Notes: a model not told the origin generated them from the letters alone. DNA of 64,000 bases from Marinobacter sp. JH2 (GCF_004353225.1 NZ_CP037934.1:1860001-1924000); one strand, 5' to 3'. Numbered from the stretch's first letter, positions 1 through 9,670 are shown. Made by a program: numbers and translations.

Positions 1-948
1 GCCAATCGCCGCTTCAATAGTATTCAGAATTTCCGAGGCGGCCAGGGGACCGGCAGCACTGGTCCATGTTTGGCCATCCACCGGCACCACCTGTTCATCT
101 TCAACGGCTTGCAAACGGTTAAAAGCCGGGGATCGTTTGGCGGCTTTCAGCGCTTCTTGACCATCGGCGTTGAGGGTGGCAAGGAACAACCAGTTCTGAT
201 CAATCATCGACAAGTTTTCCTCACTCAGCGGATGGCTGTGAGGCCGCCCTTCTTGTACAAGACTACTGTCGTTCACTTCAAAGCCGACACTCTCGACCAG
301 AGTGGCTGAGAAGATACCGGATGCCATCACCAGCGCGCCTTGGGGCATCCAGCGAACTACGGAGGCATCGCGCTGGTCTTTGAGCACATTGGCACTGACT
401 TGCTTCGAGACATCTTCGATACGGTCCTGCACCTTGCGAATGGCGGCCTCCCCTTGCGCTTCTCTTCCCAGGGCCCTGGCAAACAGCCGGGTTTCTTGAA
501 TCCAGGAATCTCTCTGGTACGGCGTCACATCAGGCACCACCGTGGGAGCAATCGCGGAGAGCAGCTCATATTGCTGTCGATTGGTCTGTGCAGAGGCGAG
601 GATGATCTCCGGTTGCAGGGCGATCACCGCTTCTATATTAATCTCTCGGGGCGTACCGACGATCTGGATGTTGCCAGCTAGAGGCAGGATATATTCAGCC
701 ACCGAGGTGCCGCCTCGGGTAATAATCGCGCCCACCGGCTGGGCACCGGAGGCAATCGCCGCATCGAGAGCCCCCTCATACAGCGTGACAATTCTCGTGG
801 GCGTGCCGTCTACTTTCAAGGAGCCGTATTTGGTTTCGACGGAACGAAGATCGGCGGCGGCCAGCCTTGTCGCCAGAAGTAGGACAGCAATACAGGCCGC
901 CATGATCATTAGATGCCTCAAAGGGCGGTAGAAATTCGTCATGGTCAT
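1..948 (-). CDS. Periplasmic iron-siderophore binding protein (partial)
   Basis: This gene runs off the left edge, so its C-terminus is missing; about 316 codons are visible. It encodes an ABC-transporter solute-binding protein of the FepB/FecB/CeuE type (Peripla_BP_2 fold), which would carry ferric siderophore or heme to an inner-membrane permease presumably encoded to the left. The N-terminus has a hydrophobic signal (MIMAACIAVLLLATRLAAA), followed by TPTRIVTLYEGALDAAIASG and EAVIALQPEIILAS, typical of the N-lobe of this fold. Three in-frame ATGs lie at 951, 948 and 942; GGAG is best spaced (5 nt) for 948. It is only 38 bp downstream of the TonB receptor gene and probably co-transcribed with it. 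The family is clear; the ligand is not. Confidence 0.85.
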   Translation of the reverse strand, partial: MTMTNFYRPLRHLMIMAACIAVLLLATRLAAADLRSVETKYGSLKVDGTPTRIVTLYEGALDAAIASGAQPVGAIITRGGTSVAEYILPLAGNIQIVGTPREINIEAVIALQPEIILASAQTNRQQYELLSAIAPTVVPDVTPYQRDSWIQETRLFARALGREAQGEAAIRKVQDRIEDVSKQVSANVLKDQRDASVVRWMPQGALVMASGIFSATLVESVGFEVNDSSLVQEGRPHSHPLSEENLSMIDQNWLFLATLNADGQEALKAAKRSPAFNRLQAVEDEQVVPVDGQTWTSAAGPLAASEILNTIEAAIG

Positions 949-986
949 CATTTCTCCGTTAAAGGTATTTACAGTATTTAAGAAGG

Positions 987-2963
987 TCAGAAGCCGATGT
1001 TCAGCGCCAGCCAGTAACGGCGACCATCTTCGACCAGGCCGTACTTCTCGTCGGTAATTTCCTTGTCAAACAGGTTGTATACCCCTGCCTTGACCTGGGC
1101 GTTATCGGTTAACTGATAACCCAAGCCGCTGTCCAGCATGGTATAGGACGGTGCAATCAGGGCACCCTGAGAGGGGCCGGTGTTAGGCTGGCTTTCCTTG
1201 CCACGATAGGTGGCCTTGATCCACGGAGACAGCCGGTCGGAAGGGAACCAGTTCAGTGACAGCGTTGCGAGGTGCTCTGGCAGTTGGGTTAGCGGCTCCC
1301 CCTCATATTCACCGCTCTTCTGCTCGGAGTCGGTGTAGGTGTAGGTGGCGCCAACTTCCAGGTTTGTGCCAATGGGGCTGTTAAAGCCTACTTCCACGCC
1401 TTGAGTAACGGCGTCATCCACATTAACGCGGTAGGTAGGGTCGGAACCAAACTGGTTGGGGCCATCCGTGCAGATGTCGATGGGGCAGGTAATGCGGGTA
1501 ATCTTGTCCTCAAAGTCGTTGTGGAACAGGGTAACGTTACCACGCAGCCCCCCGGGCACGGTGTAGTGTAAAGACACTTCTTTGTTAAGGGAGGTTTCCG
1601 GTTTAAGGTTCGGGTTGCCGTAGATATTACCGCCGCGGCTGACCTGCCCCCAGTCAGGTACAATTTCCCGCAAGTTAGGTGAGCGGAAACCAGTGGAAAC
1701 ACCGCCCTTCAGTGTCCAGCGGGGGGCCATTTTCCAAACGCCGTAAAGCCGAGGGCTGACGTGGCTGCCGTAGTTCTCGTCCTCATCCAGGCGAACTCCA
1801 CCGGTCAGAGCGAAGTCCTCGGTCAACATCCATTCATTCTCGGCAAATAGCGCCCACTTGGAACCCTCCACTTCCGTCAGGTCGGATATCCGGTTCGACG
1901 TCTTGTCGTCCAGCGCCTCTTTTTCATAACTCGCACCCACCGTCACCATATGGTTTCCCAGTGGCACCACCAGACTGCTTTTGGCAGTCGTGTTGGTGAT
2001 TTCCATCTGACGGCCTTCGTTCTCAACAGATTCTTGTTGAACGTAGGAATTCGTGGTTCCAAGGTCCCAGCGGCCGACATGAGAAAGGGAATAATATTTT
2101 CGGAAGTGACTCGTGTCGGAATCCGTACAGCCCCCGCGGCAGCCATCCACCGGCCCGGAAACACCGGCAAACGAACGGCGACGCTGATCCACAATACCGG
2201 ATTCCAGTACGATGTCGTGACCCTGTTTCGGGGTGAAGGACAGGCGGCCGGTCACGCTCTGCAGTTCCTTTTCCTCAAATCCATTGATAATCCGGTCTTC
2301 CTCACGGTTGTATTGCCGGCCGTATATCTGCAGTCCGAGCATGTCAGGCACCAGCGGACCGCCCACGTGAAAGTTTGTCTGAAAAATATTGCCGGAGTCC
2401 TGATTTTCCTGCAGGACGGTATCCAACTGCAGTTCACCACCCCAGGTTTCGGGCACCTTGCGAGTGATCACGTTAATCACACCACCAATGGCATCAGAGC
2501 CATACAGAGTGGACATGGGCCCGCGGATGACCTCAATTCGTTCGATCGCCCCCATCGGCGGTAGCCAATCCTGCTCAAAGCCAGCGCTGCCATTCGGCCG
2601 GCTTTCGCGGCTGGATACCCGCTTGCCGTCCACCAGCAATAGCGTATAGGCAGCTGGCATGCCCCGCATGGTGATATCGGCACCGTTGTCCCCGGCACCG
2701 CCACCCGTCACAATAACGCCCGGTACATCACGTAGGACGTCGGTGATGTCCTTATAAACCCCACGCTCGATCTTCTCTCGGTTAATCACACTGATCGACG
2801 CAGGTGCATCCGTCAGCTCCTGCTCGTACCCGGTGGCACTGACCACCAGCTCCGAGAGCTCGTGCGGCTCCCCCGCCAACACTGGCATCGCGGTGAGGGA
2901 CACTGCGAACACGGCCCCGGGGCGTGCCAACCGTCTGCAGAAAACAGGTACTGAGTCGTTCAT
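987..2963 (-). CDS. TonB-dependent siderophore receptor (FepA/CirA-like)
   Basis: A 658-residue outer-membrane receptor for ferric siderophores, energised by TonB-ExbBD. It has a signal peptide (about residues 1-30), a TonB-box-like segment (HELSELVVSATG), then the plug domain (about 45-170) with VIRGPMSTLYGSDAIGGVIN, and a 22-strand barrel ending in a terminal phenylalanine (LALNIGF). Cysteine pairs in predicted outer loops (CRGGC; CPIDIC) resemble those of FepA/CirA-type receptors. It heads an operon with the binding protein immediately downstream. A LysR-type gene is divergent, and a partial Fur-like box sits about 30-50 bp upstream. The receptor class is certain; the substrate (catecholate likely from FepA/CirA similarity) is inference. 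Confidence 0.92.
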   Translation of the reverse strand: MNDSVPVFCRRLARPGAVFAVSLTAMPVLAGEPHELSELVVSATGYEQELTDAPASISVINREKIERGVYKDITDVLRDVPGVIVTGGGAGDNGADITMRGMPAAYTLLLVDGKRVSSRESRPNGSAGFEQDWLPPMGAIERIEVIRGPMSTLYGSDAIGGVINVITRKVPETWGGELQLDTVLQENQDSGNIFQTNFHVGGPLVPDMLGLQIYGRQYNREEDRIINGFEEKELQSVTGRLSFTPKQGHDIVLESGIVDQRRRSFAGVSGPVDGCRGGCTDSDTSHFRKYYSLSHVGRWDLGTTNSYVQQESVENEGRQMEITNTTAKSSLVVPLGNHMVTVGASYEKEALDDKTSNRISDLTEVEGSKWALFAENEWMLTEDFALTGGVRLDEDENYGSHVSPRLYGVWKMAPRWTLKGGVSTGFRSPNLREIVPDWGQVSRGGNIYGNPNLKPETSLNKEVSLHYTVPGGLRGNVTLFHNDFEDKITRITCPIDICTDGPNQFGSDPTYRVNVDDAVTQGVEVGFNSPIGTNLEVGATYTYTDSEQKSGEYEGEPLTQLPEHLATLSLNWFPSDRLSPWIKATYRGKESQPNTGPSQGALIAPSYTMLDSGLGYQLTDNAQVKAGVYNLFDKEITDEKYGLVEDGRRYWLALNIGF

Positions 2964-2991
2964 GGTGCATCCTTATCTAGCTTAAAGGTGC

Positions 2992-3013
2992 GAGAATGAT
3001 AATGCTTCGCATT
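2992..3013. promoter_or_regulatory. Partial Fur-like box between receptor and LysR genes
   Basis: Two consecutive hexamers, GAGAAT (2992-2997) and GATAAT (2998-3003), match the GATAAT unit of the Fur consensus; the third part is weak. It lies in the 108-bp divergent promoter region of an iron-uptake operon, which supports but does not prove Fur control. Confidence 0.4.
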
Positions 3014-3071
3014 GGCGTTAATAAGGTGATACTCTGGCACGCGTTGTTGCAAAAAGTGGAACTCCTCCTCA

Positions 3072-3986
3072 ATGTATGACCTGAAAGAACTTGAAGCCTT
3101 CGCCGCTGTGGTCCGTTCCGGCAGTCTGAGCCTAACCGCTCGTGAACTGAACCTACCCAAATCCACACTCAGTCGCCGAATCAGGCAACTGGAAGCGGAG
3201 GTGGGACAATCTCTGCTCCGGCGAGAATCCAATCAGCTGATCCCCAACGAAGCCGGACAAATGTTTTATCGGTATTGCGATGAGATACTAGGACTGGCCA
3301 GGCAGGGCTCAGAAGCGCTGAACGAGTTACACGAGGTGATTACAGGCGAGTTAGTTCTACGTTCCCATGAGGCGTTTATTCGGGGCTGGTTTGCGCAGGT
3401 GGTGGAAACATTCTTGGCACAGCATAGTAGCGTCAACGTCCGGGTGTACACCCAGACAGAAACACCGGACGACCAGATGGACGGCATTTGCCTATGGCTC
3501 GGCGGCCCCGGGGAGAACCGACTGCGCCAAGAACGGCTGGGCTCCCTCAGCCAGGGCATATACGGCCACCCCGAGTATCTCGAAAGGTGGGGTAGGCCAC
3601 AGGCACCCGGAGACCTGCAGCAACACACTTGGGTAGATCTGCTCGGCCAACGTGAGGGAGCACCGCCACTCAGTCTTCATCACAGCATCCACGGCAGTTA
3701 TCCTCTGCAACCAGCGGCTTCGTGCCTTCGGTTCGACCAATTCTGCCTCCAAGGTGATGCCATTGTCCGCCAAAGCGGCCTCGGACTGATGCCCCACTGG
3801 ATGGTAGAGCGCCGCCTGCAGGCCCACCCCGAAACTCTGGAACTGTGCCTGCCGGAATGGCAGGGGCCCTCACTGCCTATCTGGCTGCTCTATCCCTACG
3901 GCAACCTGCCGAGACGCACCCGGGCTTTCCTCGCACATCTGAGGGAGTCCCTGCCCCCCACTTGGTGTAACCGACGGGCTGCGTGA
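3072..3986 (+). CDS. LysR-family transcriptional regulator
   Basis: A 304-residue LysR-type regulator. The N-terminal winged helix-turn-helix (about residues 1-60) contains GSLSLTARELNLPKSTLSRR, followed by the linker helix and the periplasmic-binding-like effector domain. Length is normal for the family. It is transcribed divergently from the TonB receptor operon and is followed on its own strand by another siderophore binding-protein gene, so it probably controls uptake genes on both sides. Siderophore uptake loci more often use AraC-type (PchR-like) regulators or sigma factors. The inducer is not known. Confidence 0.9.
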   Translation: MYDLKELEAFAAVVRSGSLSLTARELNLPKSTLSRRIRQLEAEVGQSLLRRESNQLIPNEAGQMFYRYCDEILGLARQGSEALNELHEVITGELVLRSHEAFIRGWFAQVVETFLAQHSSVNVRVYTQTETPDDQMDGICLWLGGPGENRLRQERLGSLSQGIYGHPEYLERWGRPQAPGDLQQHTWVDLLGQREGAPPLSLHHSIHGSYPLQPAASCLRFDQFCLQGDAIVRQSGLGLMPHWMVERRLQAHPETLELCLPEWQGPSLPIWLLYPYGNLPRRTRAFLAHLRESLPPTWCNRRAA

Positions 3987-4057
3987 AACGTGCCTAGCGT
4001 TGCATTTTTCGGAACGGCGTGTCCAAACACTTGGCAGAAGCACCGTGATAGCCTTTT

Positions 4058-4076
4058 GAGCATGATACTCATTCTT
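4058..4076 (+). promoter_or_regulatory. Fur-like box upstream of second binding protein
   Basis: Bases 4058-4076 match the 19-bp Fur consensus at about 14 of 19 positions by hand alignment, with TGATAC and TCATT as the recognisable core. It sits 28 bp upstream of the binding-protein start codon, a normal place for iron repression. Confidence 0.55.
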
Positions 4077-4103
4077 ATCTGAGAAAATGCACCAGGAGAT
4101 TTC

Positions 4104-4976
4104 ATGACACGCATTAAACGCATGGCCCTTGCGGCCACCATAGGCGCCACTCTTGTCCTTCCGGCCTTTGCGACAGCAAGCGATGCAAAGCTCGGCATCA
4201 TCAGTTTCAATCATGGCAGCCTTGATACCTTGGAAGCCCTCGGTCTTGGCAACCATGTCTTGGCCGTCCCCAAACAAAGTCTCCCAGGTTATCTGTCAAA
4301 GTTCGCCAGTGACGAATACCCTGATGCGGGCGGTCTAAAATCGCCTAGCCTTGCGGTCATCGACAAACTAAAACCAAATCTTTTGCTGATCACCGGTCGC
4401 CAAGGCGACCGGCTTGAGAACGTGGCAGAGGGCATTAAGGTCGTCAACGTCGACCTACCTGAGGGCGGGTTCGCGGAGGGTGTTAACACGAGGGTACTAG
4501 AACTGGCCGCTCGATTCGACGCAACTGAACGCGCCGAGCAGGCCCTGAACGAGCTTTGGAATTACACGGAAGCGCAGAAACTGACCATTGAAGACTCGCC
4601 ACAAGTGCTGGTTATCACCCACAACGATGGCAAATACGGTCTGAGGCAGGAATCGGTGGTTACCGACTTGCTGGAACTTTCATCACCCGAGATTCCCGAG
4701 GGCACGAAAACCTTCACCCATGGGACCCGTACCTTCACGCCGTTAACACCCGAGGTGATTGCCACCATGGCCCCGGATGTCGTCCTGGTAGTGGATCGAA
4801 GTGCATCCATCGGCCAGCCAGGGCTGAAAAAAGCCACGTTGGTTGGCCAATTGGAGACGGCCGGCATGGACGAAACAAATGTGACAATCCTGTCGCCAGG
4901 GCTGTGGTACCTGTCCGGTGGCGGACTTCAAAGCATTCGTCTACAGATTGAGGAGGTGTTGGAGGCGGTTAGGTAA
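4104..4976 (+). CDS. Siderophore ABC transporter periplasmic binding protein
   Basis: A 290-residue periplasmic solute-binding protein with a cleavable signal peptide (ATIGATLVLPAFATA) and the two-lobed Peripla_BP_2 fold of iron-siderophore carriers of the CeuE/YclQ/FatB type. Recognisable segments are GIISFNHGSLDTLEALGLG, DKLKPNLLLI and MAPDVVLVVDRSASIG. It starts shortly after a Fur-like box and follows the LysR gene. No permease or ATPase gene follows it here; the next gene is on the opposite strand. It may therefore serve the transporter of the neighbouring operon (window left edge) or one elsewhere. It is a different protein from the binding protein at the left edge. Confidence 0.85.
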   Translation: MTRIKRMALAATIGATLVLPAFATASDAKLGIISFNHGSLDTLEALGLGNHVLAVPKQSLPGYLSKFASDEYPDAGGLKSPSLAVIDKLKPNLLLITGRQGDRLENVAEGIKVVNVDLPEGGFAEGVNTRVLELAARFDATERAEQALNELWNYTEAQKLTIEDSPQVLVITHNDGKYGLRQESVVTDLLELSSPEIPEGTKTFTHGTRTFTPLTPEVIATMAPDVVLVVDRSASIGQPGLKKATLVGQLETAGMDETNVTILSPGLWYLSGGGLQSIRLQIEEVLEAVR

Positions 4977-5076
4977 TCCTCTCTAAGCCCAATTGGATGG
5001 AGAGGAACCCGGGTCATGCGCTGATTCCGCCCAACGGTGAATGGAACAGCCCGCTGGCCCGGTGCTTTTTTCTGGC

Positions 5077-5640
5077 TCAACGCAGGGCCTTCAGAGCTTT
5101 CGTCCACTTAACCATTTCGCCCAGCATCGCGGCGGCGGAATGGGCGTGAACCTCTTCAGCCTGGAACTGACGATCTTCATCCAGCCTCTCCCACGGCATC
5201 TGCACCATAACGCCCTCGGTCATGGGCATCATTTTCAGCGTGGTGACCAACTGCTTGGCAGCCTGAGCGGAACGCAACCCGCCTGATACGCCTCCATAGC
5301 TAACGAAGCCGCAAGGTTTGTAATTCCACTCATTGTACAAGTAGTTCAGCGCGTTCACGAACGACGGCGGCGGGCAGAAGTTGTACTCCGGGATCACAAA
5401 CACAAAGGCATCGGCCCGGGAAACGCTCTTCGACCAGGCTTTGGTGTGCTCGTGCTCATACTTCTGCATGCGAGGGTGATTCGCCTCGTCATAAACCGGC
5501 AGATTGAAATCCGCCAAGTCGACAAGCTCACTTTCAAATCCGCCCTGTTCGTTCGCAGCTGTGCTGAACCACTCTGCAACCGATGATCCGATCCGGCCAG
5601 GGCGAGTGCTACAAATAATGGTTTGAAGCTTGAGAGTCAT
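5077..5640 (-). CDS. NAD(P)H-dependent FMN reductase family protein
   Basis: A 187-residue flavodoxin-fold oxidoreductase of the NADPH-dependent FMN reductase family (SsuE/ChrR-like). It carries the FMN-phosphate loop near the N-terminus (STRPGRIGSS) and the family segment PEYNFCPPPSFVNALNYLYN, then SYGGVSGGLRSAQ. Such enzymes reduce FMN, quinones or other small acceptors in the cytoplasm; the real substrate cannot be read from sequence. I chose the ATG at 5640 because AAGGAAGG lies 6 nt upstream; an in-frame ATG at 5646 would sit directly on the ribosome binding site, and the longer frame to 5733 has no support. It is convergent with the siderophore binding-protein gene. Confidence 0.85.
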   Translation of the reverse strand: MTLKLQTIICSTRPGRIGSSVAEWFSTAANEQGGFESELVDLADFNLPVYDEANHPRMQKYEHEHTKAWSKSVSRADAFVFVIPEYNFCPPPSFVNALNYLYNEWNYKPCGFVSYGGVSGGLRSAQAAKQLVTTLKMMPMTEGVMVQMPWERLDEDRQFQAEEVHAHSAAAMLGEMVKWTKALKALR

Positions 5641-5810
5641 CGTCATCCTTCCTTTTTTTACTTCCAGAGTTCGATTTGGAGGAACACTATAAACAGAGCG
5701 CTCACCTAAGAAAAACGAAGAAAACTGCAGCATCTATTCAGTTTTTCTGAACAAATACTGCGATCAGGTAGGGGTTCACTGAACAAGCATACTCGCCAGA
5801 TGATCAGATC

Positions 5811-5834
5811 AGGCCGGGGAACGAGCCCCGGCCT
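5811..5834 (-). terminator. Hairpin downstream of putA
   Basis: A perfect 9-bp GC-rich inverted repeat (AGGCCGGGG / CCCCGGCCT, 6-nt loop) begins 10 bp after the putA stop codon. There is no U-tract on the minus strand, so it may be a transcript stabiliser or a Rho-assisted terminator rather than a simple intrinsic one. Confidence 0.5.
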
Positions 5835-5843
5835 AACCTCACC

Positions 5844-8800
5844 TTATTCCGCTGAAGCAATCAGGCTGGCGTTACCGCCGGCAGCCGTGGTGTCTATGCA
5901 AAGGTGGCGCTCGATGACGTAACGCTGGTCCAGCGTGTACTCAGTGATCACTGGCAACAAAGCTCCGTCCCGGACTGAAAGCGCTTCGCGGTACTGCTTC
6001 AGCAGCGGCTTTTCCGCGACGCTAACAACGGCTTCGTAGCCACCAATCTGTGTCAGCGCCTCTGGCTCCAACAAACCGTCAGTGGCAACAACCGGAAGAC
6101 CCGCATTGATCACTCGTGACAGCGTTTTTTCAGCCCCCGGAGCCACCACCACAACTTTGTTGCCTTGCGACAACGCCACACCGGCCTGCTCGACTGCCGT
6201 AGCTGTATCAGGCCCGAGGCATAAGACAACACCCCGAGCGTGACAAGATAGATGGTTCTGCTCACCGGTCGGCCCTGGCATTTCTTCGTGGCCGAGATCC
6301 AGCGGTGCCGGAACGTCACCAAAGAACGGGCTCAGAGCCTGTTGGCGACCTTCTGCCGCAGGGACATCAAGCTTAGCTAGCTGATCAATCAGCTTTTGCA
6401 CCTTTCGGGCGCCAACGGCTTTGCCTTCACCGGCCAATTTTTCCGTAACGTTGCCTTTAATAAAGCGACGTACGTACTGCGGGCCACCCGCTTTCGGACC
6501 GGTTCCAGACAATCCTTCACCACCAAAGGGCTGAGAACCGACAATGGCGCCGATCTGATTGCGGTTAACGTACGTGTTACCGACTTTGATACGGCTGGCG
6601 ATATGCTCGATACGACGATCCACCCGGCTGTGAATCCCGAAAGTCAGGCCGTAGCCTTTAGCGTTGACCGCATCTACCACTTTGTCGATATCTTTGGCTT
6701 CAAACGTGGCAACGTGCAGCACCGGACCAAAGATTTCTTCTTCCATTTCCTCGATTCCGCTTACTTGCAGAACTGCAGGTGAAACGAACATACCTTTTTC
6801 CGGCACCGGCAGCTTTTTGAGCAATTTGCCCTGCTGTTCGAATTTCTTGCAGTGATCGTTGATCTTTTTGCGAGATTCCTCGTCAATAACAGGCCCGACA
6901 TCGGTAGATAACTCCCAAGGGTCGCCGATACCGAGCTCCTCCATCGCGCCGTAAAGCATTTCGAGCAAGCCTTCGGCAATGTCTTTCTGCACGTAAAGCA
7001 TACGCAAGGCTGAACAACGTTGGCCCGCACTCTGGAACGAAGAAGCCAGCACATCGCGCACCACCTGTTCAGGCAAGGCGGTGGAATCCACGATCATGGC
7101 GTTCATTCCACCGGTTTCAGCAACCAGCGGTGCATCGGGGGCCATGTTCTTGGTCATCGCCTTATTGATCAGCTTGGCGGTATCGGTTCCGCCGGTGAAG
7201 CAAACCCCTTCAATGCGTGAATCCGATGTCAGTGCCGCACCCACGGTGCCACCGTCACCCGGCAAGAGCTGGATCGCGTCTTTCGGAATACCGGCTTCGT
7301 GCATTAATTCAACCGCACGCACTGCCAGCAAAGAGGTCTGTTCGGCAGGCTTCGCGACTACGGTGTTACCGGCCGCCAGGTTCGCCAGAATCTGGCCAGT
7401 GAAGATGGCCAGCGGGAAGTTCCAGGGTGAGATACAGCAAATCACCCCTCGAGCCTCCCCGGCGTCTTTGTACCGGATACCTTCGTTGGCGTAGAACATA
7501 GCAAAGTCTACTGCCTCACGAATCTCCGCCACCGCATCAAACAGAGACTTACCAGCCTCCCGGGTGGTCAGAGCAAACAGTTCGTCCACGTTCTCTTCGT
7601 ACAAATCACCGACCTTACGGATCAGTGCCGCACGCTTTTCTGCAGGTACAGCTGCCCAGTCTTTGAAACCGGCGCGGGCCGCTTCCACTGCGGCATCAAC
7701 GTCAGCTTCGGAGGCATAAGTAATCTGTCCTACCACATCGTCCAGATCCGCCGGGTTGCGAACGTCAACCACCTCGCCACCCTTCGGTGCCGACACAGTT
7801 ACCGAGCCACCCTGCCACTGGTGCGTTTTGTACTTGCCTCGCCCTTCGTTCAGTTCGGCAACCGTTACAGGGTCTGTCAAATCCCACCCCTTCGAGTTAC
7901 GGCGCTGTTCGCCGAAGATATCCGCCGGCTTCACAATCATTTGACTGGAAACCTCGCGACCCAGCGCATTCACTGCATCGATGGGATCTTTGGCGATCTC
8001 CTCCGGTGTAATGCTGGTATCGACAATCTGGTTAACGAAGGAGCTGTTCGCGCCGTTTTCCAGCAACCGGCGAACCAAGTAGGCCAGCAGATCTTTGTGG
8101 GCGCCCACCGGTGCGTAGATCCGGCAGGGTACTTTGCTTGCCTTAAGCACCTGATCGTGCAGAGACTCACCCATACCATGCAGGCGCTGAAACTCGAACT
8201 TATCCCGACTCAAATCTTTCGCCAGCTCTAAAACCGCGGATACGGAATGCGCGTTGTGGGTGGCGAACTGTGGGTAAATACGATCGGTCATACCGAGTAG
8301 TTGAGTCGTGCATGACAAGTAGGAAACGTCACTGCAGGCTTTACGGGTAAATACAGGAAAGCCCTCAAGCCCCATCACCTGAGCGCGTTTGATCTCGGCA
8401 TCCCAGTAGGCACCTTTCACCAGGCGCACCATGATACGGCGGTTGTGCTTCTCAGCCAGCGCATACAGCCAATCCAACGTCTGTGAGGCGCGTTTAGCAA
8501 AAGCCTGAACCACCACACCAAAACCGTCCCAGCCGTCGAGCGCGGGATCCGCAAAAATCGCTTCAATAACATCCAGCGAAAGGTCCAGACGATCTTGCTC
8601 TTCCGCGTCGATGTTGAAACCCATATTCGCTGCAGCGGCTTTTTTAGCCAGCTCGAGCGCCCGTGGTACCAACTCGTTCATCACGCGTTCTTTCTGGCCG
8701 TACTCGTAGCGCGCCAGCAATGCCGACAGCTTTACGGAGATACCCGGATTAGTGCGTACATCACCTTCACAGCGCTTACTGATGCTCTCGATGGCTTTGG

Positions 8801-9470
8801 CATAGGCTTGGAAGTAACGTTCAGCATCGGCATCCGTGCGCGCAGCTTCTCCCAACATATCGTAGGAGTAGGTGTAGCCCTGCTCTTCCATTTCCTGGCC
8901 ATTTTCCTGAGCTTCTTCAATGTCCCTACCCAATACAAACTGACGGCCCATTTCCTTCATGGCTTGCCCTGCAGCCACACGAACCACAGGCTCGCCCAGA
9001 CGCTTAACCAAGTGGCGCAATGTATCGCCTACGCTTTGGCGCTCCGAATCCTTAAGCAAGTTACTGGTCATCAACAAAGCCAGCGTGGCGGAGTTAATCA
9101 GGCCAGATTTGGCCTTGCCCACGTGGGCTCCCCAGTTGCCAGAAGTGATTTTGTCCTCAATCAGATCCTGGATGGTGAAGTTATCGGGAACCCGAAGCAG
9201 CGCCTCGGCCAGGCACATCAACGCCACGCCTTCTTTGGTGGTCAGCCCGTACTCAGCCAGGAATTTTTCCATAATCGTTGGCTTGGCGTTGTCACGCACA
9301 TCGCGCACCAACTCTGCCGCTCGGACAGATATCGCTTGGCGCGTTTCATCAGACAGCTGAGCCTGCTCAATCAGTCGGTGAATCACTTCATACTCGTCCG
9401 CCAGATAGTTGTCGCGAAGGGCCTGACGAATTTCGTGGAGCTCTTTTACCGCGGATTGCTGCAAACTCAT
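5844..9470 (-). CDS. putA: Bifunctional proline dehydrogenase / P5C dehydrogenase PutA
   Basis: A 1208-residue PutA that oxidises proline to glutamate in two steps with substrate channelling at the inner membrane face. The N-terminal arm is followed by the FAD-binding proline dehydrogenase barrel (RLVKGAYWDAEIKRAQ near residue 350; YAPVGAHKDLLAYLVRR) and the NAD-dependent aldehyde dehydrogenase domain (ETGGMNA near 786; catalytic cysteine in SAGQRCSALRM near 820). A C-terminal domain of about 180 residues follows. It lacks the ribbon-helix-helix DNA-binding domain of the 1320-residue E. coli PutA, so it should not repress its own gene. The divergent Lrp-type regulator fits that role instead. 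Confidence 0.97.
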   Translation of the reverse strand: MSLQQSAVKELHEIRQALRDNYLADEYEVIHRLIEQAQLSDETRQAISVRAAELVRDVRDNAKPTIMEKFLAEYGLTTKEGVALMCLAEALLRVPDNFTIQDLIEDKITSGNWGAHVGKAKSGLINSATLALLMTSNLLKDSERQSVGDTLRHLVKRLGEPVVRVAAGQAMKEMGRQFVLGRDIEEAQENGQEMEEQGYTYSYDMLGEAARTDADAERYFQAYAKAIESISKRCEGDVRTNPGISVKLSALLARYEYGQKERVMNELVPRALELAKKAAAANMGFNIDAEEQDRLDLSLDVIEAIFADPALDGWDGFGVVVQAFAKRASQTLDWLYALAEKHNRRIMVRLVKGAYWDAEIKRAQVMGLEGFPVFTRKACSDVSYLSCTTQLLGMTDRIYPQFATHNAHSVSAVLELAKDLSRDKFEFQRLHGMGESLHDQVLKASKVPCRIYAPVGAHKDLLAYLVRRLLENGANSSFVNQIVDTSITPEEIAKDPIDAVNALGREVSSQMIVKPADIFGEQRRNSKGWDLTDPVTVAELNEGRGKYKTHQWQGGSVTVSAPKGGEVVDVRNPADLDDVVGQITYASEADVDAAVEAARAGFKDWAAVPAEKRAALIRKVGDLYEENVDELFALTTREAGKSLFDAVAEIREAVDFAMFYANEGIRYKDAGEARGVICCISPWNFPLAIFTGQILANLAAGNTVVAKPAEQTSLLAVRAVELMHEAGIPKDAIQLLPGDGGTVGAALTSDSRIEGVCFTGGTDTAKLINKAMTKNMAPDAPLVAETGGMNAMIVDSTALPEQVVRDVLASSFQSAGQRCSALRMLYVQKDIAEGLLEMLYGAMEELGIGDPWELSTDVGPVIDEESRKKINDHCKKFEQQGKLLKKLPVPEKGMFVSPAVLQVSGIEEMEEEIFGPVLHVATFEAKDIDKVVDAVNAKGYGLTFGIHSRVDRRIEHIASRIKVGNTYVNRNQIGAIVGSQPFGGEGLSGTGPKAGGPQYVRRFIKGNVTEKLAGEGKAVGARKVQKLIDQLAKLDVPAAEGRQQALSPFFGDVPAPLDLGHEEMPGPTGEQNHLSCHARGVVLCLGPDTATAVEQAGVALSQGNKVVVVAPGAEKTLSRVINAGLPVVATDGLLEPEALTQIGGYEAVVSVAEKPLLKQYREALSVRDGALLPVITEYTLDQRYVIERHLCIDTTAAGGNASLIASAE

Positions 9471-9670
9471 GGTTATGCCTCCTGATTATTGGAATACTGA
9501 CCGCATTGTAGCGAAGGCGGTATATTCTATTTTCCTATTAGACGCTCTTATCAGGTCTTATTTCCTTTAATTAGCCAGTCGAAATTATCAAAAAAACCGC
9601 ACATAGATTAAAATTAGGAAAACCGACTTATAAAGTCATATTTCAATCCCACACCACAAGGATAGCAGCC
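9471..9670. promoter_or_regulatory. Divergent putA / Lrp-type regulator control region
   Basis: This 200-bp AT-rich region separates two divergent start codons. It holds an inverted pair TTTTCCTA (9530-9537) and TAGGAAAA (9615-9622), and a short palindrome around 9626-9638 (GACTT-ATA-AAGTC). Such dyads in AT-rich DNA are typical of Lrp/AsnC binding regions; binding itself is inference. Confidence 0.4.

Noticed and set aside
4977..5006. 7-bp inverted repeat (TCCTCTC / GAGAGGA) after the siderophore binding-protein gene
   Set aside because: The loop is 16 bases and no T tract follows on either strand, so I do not call it a terminator.
8595..9485. A 296-codon open frame antisense to putA
   Set aside because: It is a by-product of codon bias in putA and has no recognisable protein features.
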